From Prorocentrum cordatum (lineage: Eukaryota; Sar; Dinophyceae; Prorocentrales; Prorocentraceae), in assembly GCA_963575745.1 (NCBI GenBank), contig CAUYUJ010020759.1, forward strand, positions 55,001 to 119,000: a DNA stretch of 64,000 bases, given 5' to 3'. Of this stretch, positions 42,415 through 51,274 are shown one piece after another. Below the pieces are notes generated by a model that was not told the DNA's origin, did no database searches, and was given only the letters and a program-made list of their open reading frames with translations. The position numbers and the translations under genes are program-made. Numbering within the stretch: the stretch's first letter is position 1; each line of letters begins with the position of its first letter.

Positions 42415-43035
42415 CAGAGTGTCCTCCCTCGACGCACGGTTCGAGGACGGAGCAGCCGCGAGGGGGCGGCGTGTACCGGCCTTCTCCGCCTCCAGCAACT
42501 GGCCGATGGTCTGGTGGACCTCGGCCGCCCGGGCAGGAGGCCTGGACGCCCGGCAGGGGTATGGAAAACAGGGGCACGGTGCCCAACAGCAGAGGCTGGC
42601 CCAAACCGGCGGAGGCCGCCGAGGAGCAGGCGGCCTTCGGTCTCCAATGGGCACGGGCCGCGGCGACACCGACGGCGAGTCCTGCTCGAGCGGAGCAGGA
42701 ACCGCTGCCGGGCAGTGCACCCGTGCCTTCCGCGCCCAGCCCGCGCGTGCCGAGGAGGAGAGGCCGGGGGGGGCCAGGGGGGGCCGGGACGGACGCGGCC
42801 GGCGCCGTGCGGAACGCGCCTCTCGCGCTTCTGTCTCTCTGGCCTCTCTACCTCGCTCTCGCGCGCTGTCTCCCTCTCTGTCTCTCTCGCGCTCTCTCTC
42901 TCGCTCGCTCGCTCTCTCCCTCCTTCTCTCGCTTTCTCTCTCCCTCCACTCATCCCCCGCCTCGTCCTCCGACTCTCCATCTCTCCTTCCTCTGCTCCTG
43001 CTCCTCCTTCTCATTTCTCGTTCCTCTGCTGCTCC
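42415..43035. other. No gene recognised; (TC)n-rich at 42815-42950
   Basis: GC-rich sequence followed by TCTCTCGC/TCTCTC simple repeats. No domain was found in any frame. Confidence 0.4.
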
Positions 43036-43039
43036 TCCT

Positions 43040-43170
43040 CCTACTCCTTTTCCTCCTCCTCCTCCGCCTGATCCTCCTCCTCCTCCTCCTCCTCCTCCTC
43101 CTCCTCCTCCTCCCCTTCATCCTTCTCTCCTCCTCCTCCTCCTCCTGCACCTCCTCCTCCTCCTCAACAC
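43040..43170. repeat. TCC microsatellite
   Basis: (TCC)n, about 130 bp. Confidence 0.95.
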
Positions 43171-43659
43171 TTGGCTCCCAGGGCCCAATTCTGATACGGA
43201 ATCGCACCGCCCCCTGCCCACTTACAGCTTCGGTGCTTCATTCCGTTGTATAACAAATCTCTTCGGCTTGTCTCTCTCACGCACAGGGCATCACGGGACA
43301 ACAAAACACGACTGCCACCCATCTTTGCTGTCAGGGGGTGGGAGTCGTCATGCAAGGTGTTCGCGAGCCCAAGTTTGATCCTCAGTCTGGTATTATGTCG
43401 CCCTCGTGTTCGACCTTTGCTTTGACCGCTCCTACATCGGCATCGGCCTGTCGGCGGGCTCGCGCCCGCTGCACACACGCCCGAAAGTGCTTGGCAGCTG
43501 GCAGGAATATCAAGCTTCTGTTGTACAGGGCACATCCTGGCATCATAGACAGACAGGGACTTCGATAGAGGAGAGTGCACCTCTTCCAACCTGAAGCGGG
43601 ATCTGACGGCAGCGGGAGAGTTGGCTGAGAAGGCGGTTGTGAAGCGTAAGGTTCTTACA

Positions 43660-43820
43660 GAGCTGTATGCTACCTTCACTTCGTGGGCCTTCAAGGCGCT
43701 TGCGTCGCCACTACGTTCTGAAGATCAGGCTAGCGTCACGGAGCAATATGCCACCTTCGTCTCGTGGGCCTTCGAAGCGCTTGCTTCGCAGCCGTGCCTG
43801 GAAATATATACAGCCACATT
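43660..43820 (+). repeat. 81-bp in-frame tandem duplication, protein-like
   Basis: TATGCTACCTTCACTTCGTG (43666) recurs as TATGCCACCTTCGTCTCGTG (43747), an offset of exactly 27 codons. The plus frame gives YATFTSWAFKALAS then YATFVSWAFEALAS. The frame (43621-43824) has no known family. The rest of 43170-44450 shows no gene. Confidence 0.5.
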
Positions 43821-44218
43821 ATGACTTGTTCTTTCGAAGACGGCGATTGGGATAGTGACAGATGTGCATAAGCCATACGAAAAATACCACACCACAACAA
43901 TTGGGTTGTACTTCGCTTGACGTGGCGGTGGAATACTGAATTCCCCCATTCACTCTTCAAGAAATCGTTCAGCAAGTATTGAAATTTTGGAGCTTGCATG
44001 ATTCGGATATTGGGTACGGATGAGCGCTGTCCAACAGCACGGGCACTGCTCCACTCAAACAGGCTGAGCAGCTGAGCGCGGGCTTCGGACTCTGAGACAT
44101 GCTCCTTACAACGAGGTCGGGCTTGCAGCCCCCCCCCTCCCTCCGCTACTCTGCTTGCTCTCCTCCTCTCCTCGCCCTCCTCTCATCCGCGGCTGCTGCT
44201 GCTGCTAACTATTTGCGT

Positions 44219-44302
44219 GTTCTTCTTCTTCTTCTTATTATTATTCTTCTTCTTTTTCCTCCTCATATTCTTCTTCTGTGTCTTATTCTTCTTCTTCTTC
44301 TG
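44219..44302. repeat. TTC/TTA microsatellite
   Basis: (TTC)n, (TTA)n and (TTC)n in succession. Confidence 0.85.
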
Positions 44303-44449
44303 GCGTCGTGGGGTGCGTGGGTGTGCGTGCGCGCGCCGGCGCGCGTGGTCCCCCCCTCCCCTCGCACGTCGTTCCCCTCCTCGTGGCGTCCTCGGTCCGT
44401 CCTCGCTGCTGGGCAGCGGCTGCGCAGGATCAAACCGGGGTGGACTTAC

Positions 44450-44562
44450 GGGGGAGGGGGAGGAGGAGGAGGAGGAGGAGGAGGAGGAGGAGGAGGAGGA
44501 GGAGGAGGAAGAGGGAGGAGGAGGAGGGAGGAGGGAGGAGGAGGAGGGAGGAGGAGGAGGAC
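44450..44562. repeat. GGA microsatellite
   Basis: (GGA)n then GGAGGAGGGA units. It faces the TCC tract at 44840. Confidence 0.95.
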
Positions 44563-44762
44563 TCCTCTCCCGAGTGCGCCTGTCCCCTGCAGGCCATCGC
44601 GGGTCTTCCGCGTCTAGATGGTTCTGCCCGGGGCCAGAGGACCCCCCCCAGCGGAGTCGCAGGTTATCGCTCTTCTAATCGCAGTTCCAGATCCTTTACA
44701 TACTCCCTGCTGGGTAGCACAGTGCTGCACCCCAGGGGTCACACACCAGGATCGCCAGCGCG

Positions 44763-44839
44763 CCAGTCCAGTCCAGTCCAGTCCAGTCCAGTCCAGTCCA
44801 GTCCAGTCCAGTCCAGTCCAGTCCAGTCCAGTCCAGTCC
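44763..44839. repeat. CCAGT pentamer array, about 15 perfect units
   Basis: Uninterrupted (CCAGT)n of 77 bp running directly into a TCC tract. Perfect units suggest recent expansion. Confidence 0.95.
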
Positions 44840-45180
44840 CCCTCCTTCTCCTCCTCCTCCTCCTCCTCCTCCTCCTCCTCTTCCTCCTCCGTTCCTCCTC
44901 AACCTCCTCCTGCTCCACTCCTCCTGTCTGGCCTTCTCCTCTCCTCCTCCTTCCGTCCTCCCCCTCCCCATCCTGCTCCTCCTGCTCCTCCTGCTCCTCC
45001 TGCTCCTCCTCCCTCCTCCTCCTCCTCTCCCTCCTCCTCCTCCTCCTCCTCCTCCTCCTCCTACCTCCTCCTCCTCCTCCTCCACCTCCTCCTCCTCCTC
45101 CTCCTCCTCCTCCTCCTCCTCCTCCTCCCTCCCCCTCCTCCTCCTCATCCTCCTCCTCCTCCTGCTCCTCCTCCTCCTAT
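44840..45180. repeat. TCC microsatellite, about 340 bp, interrupted
   Basis: (TCC)n with repeated TGCTCC interruptions near 44970-45010. Confidence 0.95.
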
Positions 45181-45349
45181 CGCGCTCCTTCGCACTGGGC
45201 TCGCCCACCCCCTCTCCTCTCCCTGCCGCTCCCATGAACCCGTGCGGCGGCGGACCGTGCGGCGGTGGACCGTGCGGCGACTTCGAAATTCGGAAAGGCT
45301 TCATCGCACAGCCCGTCCTCGCTCGGTATTGGGACAAGACGAATTTGAA

Positions 45350-45404
45350 GGGGCCCTGGGACACACACACACACACACACAAAAACAAAAAAAAAAGAAA
45401 AAAA

Positions 45405-45440
<36 letters not shown>

Positions 45441-45735
45441 AGAAATAACAACATGTCCCATATTTCCATATTTTTTCTGAGATTCTGTCTTCCCCTCAAC
45501 GTCCCATAGTTTCCCATATTTCCTGGGGGATCGGCGATTAATTATGTCTGTGTGATTTTTCCCCTCCTGGGAATTGGCGGCGCGCACAAGGGTGCGGCGG
45601 GAGGAGGTAGGACTTCTTAGGAGGAGGCTGCGTCTTAGATTCTAAGGCGCCGGCCTCACATCCATAGAGAAGGTCCGCGCCTTCCAAGAAGCAGGGGTGC
45701 TTCTCAGAAGCCCTCCCCCCTCCCCCCACCCCCCT
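45350..45735. repeat. Dispersed repeat DR2, copy 2, with (CA)n and poly-A insert
   Basis: GGGGCCCTGGGACACAC, CCCATATTTCCATATTTT, CGATTAATTATGTCTGTGTG and AAGGCGCCGGCCTCAC blocks match 11880-12170 in order. A (CA)n at 45361-45380 and an A-rich run to about 45437 are additional here. Confidence 0.75.
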
Positions 45736-45954
45736 CTGCGCGTGGCTGACCGAAGCCAGGATGAGGAAAACATCGTAAAGAACTCCACTTTATACACCGA
45801 TGCCTTTTTCCGGTTCCGCACTGAGATACGCACAGGAAAACGGATTCTGGTTATACGGCATCCTGGTGTATACATGTTCGATGTTTCCCCAGGAAAACGG
45901 GGAACATGATGGACCCACGAACCCGGAAAGGGATATAGAACCGCATGCATGGAA

Positions 45955-46125
45955 ACGTTTTCACGACACCGTATTGGGCGACGGGCACTTCCACGAGACA
46001 CCCCGCGAAACATTCCACGAGACACGGGCGACCGTTTTCAACGTTTTCCTGGAAACATTCCACGAGACACCCCGCGAAACAGTCCACGAGACACCCCACG
46101 AAACATTCCACGACGACAGGCAACC
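45955..46125. repeat. 24-bp TTCCACGAGACACCCCGCGA tandem repeat
   Basis: Four to five units of TTCCACGAGACACCCCRCGAAACA, with one diverged spacer near 46030-46060. Confidence 0.85.
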
Positions 46126-46137
46126 ACTCAACCAAGG

Positions 46138-46425
46138 CGGTGTGGTCGTGCTGGGGAGTGGTCGTGCTGGGGTGTGGTCGTGCTGGGGGGTGGTCGTGCT
46201 GGGGGGTGGTCGTGCTGGGGGGGTGGTCGTGCAGTGGTGCTGGGGGGTGGTCGTGCTGGGGCGTGGTCGTGCTGGGGCGTGGTCGTGCTGGGGCGTGGTC
46301 GTGCTGGGGTGTGGTCGTGCTGTGGTGAGGTCGTGCTGGGGTGTGGTCGTGCTGAGTGATGGTCTTGCTGGGGTGGGGTCGTGCTGGAGTGGGGTAATGC
46401 TGGGGTGTGGTCGTGCGAAGGCAAA
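46138..46425. repeat. GTGGTCGTGCTGGGG minisatellite, about 19 units
   Basis: 15-16 bp units differing mainly in the base before GTGG (A, T, G or C) and in G-run length. Strong G/C strand skew. Frames read Trp-Ser-Cys-Trp-Gly-Val-Val repeats and are not called. Confidence 0.95.
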
Positions 46426-46969
46426 TCTCTGGGGCGCCCAGATCCCTCAAGTTCTACAAAACAAGCGATTCGCTCGAGACATCCTCGGTAACCCTGCGGA
46501 GCAAGCGTTTCGCTCGAGACATCCTCAACACACGAAAGAGGAGTGATTGATCGATCGGGATCGCCTGAGACATCCTCAAAGTTTAATCCGCCGGCCCACC
46601 TCGACCTCGATATTTATCAGGGAAAGAATCCGCCGGCCCACCTCAGTTGAGGCACCGGGGACAGGTTTGCCATACGAAAAGAGAGCTCTGGGCCGGCGCC
46701 CTTTCCGGGAAAAAAGTATACACCACACCACCCCGACGTCGTCCCCGACCCCCAAAAAAGTCCTGGGATTGAACAACAGCCCGCCACTGGTAATGTATAT
46801 GTTCCAGTTTCAAACATCGGGTAAGGGAAGTCGAGAAACCTCTGAGATCCGCCAGCTCCTGAACCTGCCTCGGGCGCCACGGCCTTCTCAGAGCGCTCCC
46901 GAGCGCCCTGAGAGCGTTCCAGAACGCTCTGGGACGGTACCGCCTTGCCTCCCCTTGCCTCCTCTTGTC

Positions 46970-47296
46970 TTCTCCTCCTCCTCCTCCTCCTCCTCCTCCT
47001 CGTCCTCCTCCTCCTCCTCCTCCTCCTCCTCCTCCTCCTCCTCCTCCTTCTCCTCCTCCTCCTCCTCCTCCCCTCATCCTCCTTCCTCCTCCTCCTCCTC
47101 CTCCTCCTCTCCTCCTCTCCTCCTCTCCTCCTCCCCCTCCTTCCCCTCCTCCCCTCCTCCCCCTCTCCTCCTGCGCTCCTTCGCGCTGGGTTTCGCCCCC
47201 CCCTCCTCCTACCCATCCTCCTCCTCCTCCTCTCCTCCTCCTCCTCTCCTCCTCCTCCTCCTCTCTCCTCCTCCCCCTCATTCTCCTTCCTTCTCC
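46970..47296. repeat. TCC microsatellite at the LINE-B 5' junction
   Basis: About 325 bp of TCC-rich sequence ending ...CTTCTCC immediately before the spliced leader. Confidence 0.95.
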
Positions 47297-47318
47297 TCCG
47301 TAGCCATTTTGGCTCAAG
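47297..47318 (+). promoter_or_regulatory. Dinoflagellate spliced-leader sequence (genomic relic), LINE-B
   Basis: Exact 22-nt leader (T + CCGTAGCCATTTTGGCTC + AAG). Followed by GTTTTGG and then, 135 nt after its end, the ORF1 start. No SL RNA gene context (no Sm site or 5S neighbour) is evident, so it marks the 5' end of a reverse-transcribed trans-spliced mRNA. Confidence 0.95.
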
Positions 47319-47453
47319 GTTTTGGTTTCCCCTGGGAACAAAGTGGATACCGCTAGTCCGCGGCAGTGCCAGGGCGGTTGCGCTCGACAGCTGTTCTTTC
47401 AGCCAGTACCGCAGGGGCTCTCTGGCGGCCCAACGCACAGCAAAGACGTCGCC

Positions 47454-48452
47454 ATGGCGCCAGCGCCGTGGACATGGAGTGGGAAGCAGCAGCAGGAGTC
47501 AAAGCAAGACTGGATGTGTAAGTTTTGCACGTTCCGTCGGACTGGGGCTCCTCTCATTAACTATGGGGTTAACGAGAAGTGCTACAAGTGCAAGCTGCAC
47601 AAGGGTGTGGCATTCAAGTGCGTCGCCCCCTCGGACCTCCCCAGCTGGAGCGAACGCAAGGCCGACGGCACCTTCGATGCAACTGCTGCCTCGGTGGCCA
47701 AGTTGGAGAAGCGCCTTCAGCAGCTGGAGGCCGAGAGTGCCAAACTGCGCGGTTCGACTGACCCTGGCGGAGGCGACGCGGCAGTTGAGAACAATGAGTC
47801 GGAAGAGCTACGGGATGAGATCGACGGCCTCGGCAAGCACGTGCAGTGGTTGGAGTCGGTTCGCTCCCCGTGGGTGGTGTTACCGCTCAAGGCTGCTCGT
47901 GAGCAGCTGGAGGGAGCTCGTCGTAAGCTGTATGAGAACAAGCCCTTGCCAGCGAAGCTCACGGCGTTGTCGCGACGAGCTGAGCAGGCTCGCATCCGCT
48001 ACCAGAAGGCGGAGCAGAACAAGGCGGCATCGGACCAGAAGCTGCTCAAGGCGCAGGAGGAGGCCAAGGCAGCTGCGCTGGTGGTCGAGGAGCGCCAGAA
48101 GGTCTGCATGCAGCTGGAGGAGGAAGTGCGCGCTCTCGCATCCTCACAACCAGCGGAAGAGCCAGGGCAGCATCAGTCGATGGACCCCACGGGCCCAGAG
48201 ATCAAGCTGGACGAGGATAAGTTGCTTGCAGCGCTTGGCACGATGGAGGGAGTCGCCGACGCCAGCAAGTTGGCGCCGAGGCTGGCCGAGGTGCTCAAAT
48301 CCTGCGCGGCCGAGGTACTGGAGGAGCCGCCCGACAAGCGAGCCCGCGCGGCAGCGGGTGGTGGTCAACCAGCTGAGCCGCCCCCCAGCAGCATGGAACA
48401 TCGACACGATCGAGGTGGAGCAGCTGCGCGAGGATGTTGGCTCCTTGGCTGA
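47454..48452 (+). CDS. LINE-B ORF1: zinc-motif and coiled-coil protein
   Basis: ATG 47454 (GTCGCCATGGCGC) is the first start after the spliced leader that precedes the conserved part. Residues 21-46 hold CKFCTFRRTG...EKCYKCK, a C-x2-C...C-x2-C zinc ribbon (Cys22, 25, 43, 46) preceded by Trp20, reminiscent of small RanBP2-type or ribbon zinc modules. Two predicted coiled coils follow (KLEKRLQQLEAESAKL near 82-97; RAEQARIRYQKAEQNKAASD near 180-200). Probably a nucleic-acid-binding, oligomerising coat protein of the element RNA. The frame ends in an unlikely tail; shifting one base at a C6 run (48381-48386) opens WNIDTIEVEQLREDVGSL and more to TGA 48544-48546. Confidence 0.75.
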   Translation: MAPAPWTWSGKQQQESKQDWMCKFCTFRRTGAPLINYGVNEKCYKCKLHKGVAFKCVAPSDLPSWSERKADGTFDATAASVAKLEKRLQQLEAESAKLRGSTDPGGGDAAVENNESEELRDEIDGLGKHVQWLESVRSPWVVLPLKAAREQLEGARRKLYENKPLPAKLTALSRRAEQARIRYQKAEQNKAASDQKLLKAQEEAKAAALVVEERQKVCMQLEEEVRALASSQPAEEPGQHQSMDPTGPEIKLDEDKLLAALGTMEGVADASKLAPRLAEVLKSCAAEVLEEPPDKRARAAAGGGQPAEPPPSSMEHRHDRGGAAARGCWLLG

Positions 48453-48546
48453 CGAAGGAGAGGACGAGGGTGAGCTTCGAGCCAAAGCTCGCCTGTTGGC
48501 AGCGGGAGGCTTCAAACCCAAGCGCCTACATAATCCGAACTATTGA
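48387..48546 (+). pseudogene. LINE-B ORF1 C-terminal tail in the shifted frame
   Basis: Reads IDTIEVEQLREDVGSLADEG then ELRAKARLLAAGGFKPKR, mixed and charged, unlike the His/Arg/Gly tail of the other frame. Interpreted as the original C-terminus displaced by a one-base indel in the C6 run just upstream. Confidence 0.55.
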
Positions 48547-48697
48547 GTGCCCCCTCGCGCCCTCCACGCATGCGGTCAAAGGGGGCGAAGTGTACGACAA
48601 GCGATTGGGACAAGCAACCTACGGTGGCCTGCACTTCCCCGATTACAGCTGCCTGCGCCTTTGCGTGTAGCTGAATGGAGAAGAGGCATCAGAGGAA

Positions 48698-49673
48698 GTG
48701 GTGCCTTTTCCTGCGGGGCAGCTTGCGGGGCAACACCCAGTTTCACCTGGCCCTGGCGAGCTACATGAGCCCGTTCCTGTTCATGATGTAAAGCCGCTCG
48801 GTCGGAGTTCGACCTGCACAGCGCTTAGCAAGCTTCAGGTGGCTGGCGATAAGCAGCCAATTCAATCATTCGGGGTGAGCACAGAGTTCACGGTGGTTTG
48901 CTACAATAGCAATTCCTGGGCCACGGCACAGAGTTTCATGGAGTGGTGCGTGCTGGACCAGATGCTGCAGGCGGACATTTTCGTGCTGCAGGAGCTGCGC
49001 CTCGCAGCGGGTGAGCAGATCCGACGTGGTCAAGCCTGGGCTAGGGCTCGGGGCTATAGGCTGGAGGCGTCACCGTGTGCGATCACTGGCAGTTCAACCT
49101 TGTCGACGTCTAGCGGGGTAGGCCTGTGCACACGTGCTCACATTCCCGTTGCCGAGTACTTGCCAGCATAGCATGTACACACCCAAAGAGCAGGCTAAAA
49201 TTGCAGCGCACTGTTTTTGGAGATATGCAGATCCTCTTCGCGTCGGTTTACGGGGAGGTTGGGGTGGGCCTCAAGGGTAACGTGGAGCTCCTGGGAGCTC
49301 TCATTGAGGCCGTTAGGGCCTCTTGCCTGCCCTTCTGCATTGCGGGCGACTGGAACATCGAAACTGAGCTTTTTGGAACCGACGCATGGTTTCTTGAACG
49401 TTTCTGCACGCGGAGGTTGTGGGCGTTGAACAGCCCACGTGTAACGACAGCTGCATTGACTTTTCTGTAACGAGTGATGTTATTGTGCCCTTTGTCCGCA
49501 GCATAAGCCTTCGGCATGACACTCCCGTGGGGCCCCACAAAGCGGCCGTCCTCAGCGCCGGGGGTTGCAAGCCACAATTACATTCACGGGCGAATCCAGC
49601 CCGAGGCGTCCAGGCCCCCAAAGAAAGGGGAGGCTTTCGTTCCAGGGGACATCTCGGGCTGGTCAGGTTTTGA
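48698..49673 (+). pseudogene. LINE-B ORF2 APE-type endonuclease, frameshifted
   Basis: Three frames together make the fold: TVVCYNSNSWATAQSF (Asn motif) and ADIFVLQELRLAAGE (Gln-Glu) in the first; LFASVYGEVGVG and FCIAGDWNIE (Gly-Asp-x-Asn) in the second; CIDFSVTSDVIVPFV and PVGPHKAAVL in the third, the last matching the end of the endonuclease (S/P-x-G-P-H-K in place of SDH). Shifts lie near 49160 and 49430. Two of the shared motifs differ in detail from LINE-A, so the elements are only distantly related. Confidence 0.75.
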
Positions 49674-50235
49674 AATTCTCGCAGGGGAATCCGCGGGCAG
49701 TCTTGCGCGCTGGTGGCTCTCCTCTGATGAGCTTTATCTGTGCATGTACACGGCGTTGCCTGAGTTTGAAAGGCCCCGTTATTCAGGTCGTGCTGCAGGT
49801 TGCCGTCTTGAAAAAGTGCCTTTGCCTTGCGCCTGGGGAAAACGTGTTAGAAGAAAGGCCAGTGCTCTAACCCAGAGGTGGCTTTCGCTTCGCAGAGTGA
49901 CAACGCAGCGGCTCCGCGCGCAAGACTCCACGGCCCCAGACAAGGATGCAGCGATCCGCATCGCTGTTGCACGTATGGAGGAGGTCGGTAGCGTTTGGAC
50001 GGGTTCGGGGGAGGAGGAGGCGTTGTCGACTCAGGAGTCTGGGTCACCAGGCTCGCATGCCGCCTTCCTTGCCCGTCTGCAGGATCCCGACTCTCGTGTT
50101 GATGTTTGCGACGCGCTTCAGCGTCGTGTGAAACAGCAAACGGGCAAGGCTGCGTCGGCGGCTCGGCAGTCTTGGAAGGAGTTGTTTTTTTTTGTCAGAA
50201 CTCGCGTTCCAGAGAGGAGGGAGTCTTGCTCATAA
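49516..50235 (+). pseudogene. LINE-B ORF2 linker between endonuclease and RT
   Basis: Basic, helical frame (WGKRVRRKASALTQRWLSLR; ARMEEVGSVWTGSGEEEAL; AARQSWKELFFFVRTRVPE) typical of the ORF2 region between nuclease and polymerase. The next part continues in another frame from about 50200. No catalytic motif is expected here. Confidence 0.6.
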
Positions 50236-50602
50236 GTATTCTCGGGGCCCTCAGGGCCATTCCCAACCAGCGCTTGCTGACTCGCTGCCCGTTGTGGGAC
50301 ATGAGGCCCTGAAGGCCATGCTGGGGGCGTGGGTCTCGCTTTGGGAGCTTCTGCCCAGGGACCTTGAGCCCCACCCCCTCTCCTGGGATGTTTCAGACGC
50401 GGCTCCCCTTCCCGAGCTAGAGCCAGCAGCGGCGCTTGCAGCCTTAGGGTCGTTTAGGCCCAACACTGGTCTAGGCTGGGATTCTTTTCACCCGAGGTGG
50501 ATCGAGAAGTTGCCTGAGGCTCTAATAGCGGCGTTCATCCTGATTTTGCATCGGTGGGGAGCTGAGCCTGAGCGCACTGACGCGTGGCTCATTCTCATAG
50601 TC

Positions 50603-50639
<37 letters not shown>

Positions 50640-51274
50640 ACCTCACCCCATAAGGCTCAAGGGGGGGGGGGATATCCATAGGCCTGCTGCCTCTGTTTGC
50701 TAGAATATGGTCGGGATTAAGACACAAGCAGGTCTCCAAGTGGGAATCCAAGTTGCCCGATCGTTTTTTCTGGGGGGCCTCTAGTGAGACCTCATGTGAC
50801 AAGTCCGCCTGGATCCACAACCCTTGCGGCTGTGGCTCCCCAGTTAGGCCTTGTCAGTTTTAGCGCGTTTGTTGGCCCCCGCAAGTTTCATGGAATGGTC
50901 AGCCACCAGGAACTTTTGTGCGCTGCCAGGGATGCAGATTTTCCCCTGGCACTTCTGGGGCCCTTGTGCGCCCTGTACAGAGGCCCAAGGAGGGCCGTGT
51001 ACCAACAATCGGTTTCGGAAGTCCTTAACGCGAACGGGTCCATCATAGCAGGGTGCTCTTGCGCGACAGGGTTGGCTAAGTTGATGACGATCACCACGCT
51101 CAGGAGCATAGGGGTTAAGTGTAACCTTATCTGAATCAAGAACTTGATTGGCGATATCAGCCTACACGTGATAGGAGGGCCCACCCAAGTGGCAGATCAG
51201 GCGATCACTGGTTTAACGGTGCTGCTAAGAGGCATGGAGGACCGCAGCTCCCGATTTCATGGGACAAGTGTGGC
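50192..51274 (+). pseudogene. LINE-B ORF2 reverse transcriptase, disrupted
   Basis: Entry region FRPNTGLGWDSFHPRWIEKL, then a 36-nt poly-C run (50604-50639) and an 11-nt G run (50661-50671) that replace the expected Leu-Pro-Lys...Gly-Gly segment. After the runs one frame reads SIGLLPLFARIWSGLRHKQV, another FHGMVSHQELLCAARDADFP and GSIIAGCSCATGLAKLM, the pattern of dinoflagellate LINE polymerases. The Asp expected before KFHGMV is not seen (FVGPRKFHGMV). After TGA 51132-51134 comes NLIGDISLHVIG, where the usual catalytic Asp-Asp is Gly-Asp (51150-51155). Predicted inactive. Confidence 0.7.
50604..50639. repeat. Poly-C homopolymer, 36 nt, inside the LINE-B RT
   Basis: Thirty-six uninterrupted C bases encoding Pro in every frame, at the site of the RT Leu-Pro-Lys motif. 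Length accuracy is doubtful in any assembly. Confidence 0.9.

Noticed and set aside
43164-43694. 176-codon minus-strand frame
   Set aside because: No recognisable family and antisense to the 81-bp duplicated frame; codon use does not favour either strand.
45381-45437. A-rich run as an mRNA-derived tail
   Set aside because: It follows a CA repeat inside dispersed repeat DR2, and DR2 continues afterwards.
46128-46424. Trp/Cys/Gly/Val repeat protein, or Thr/Pro/His repeat on the other strand
   Set aside because: Direct translation of the 15-bp minisatellite; unit length changes by single G bases would break any frame.
47297-47318. Possible SL RNA gene
   Set aside because: No SL RNA intron features or Sm site after the leader, no tandem array; at LINE-A the base after the leader is G-G, not a GT donor.
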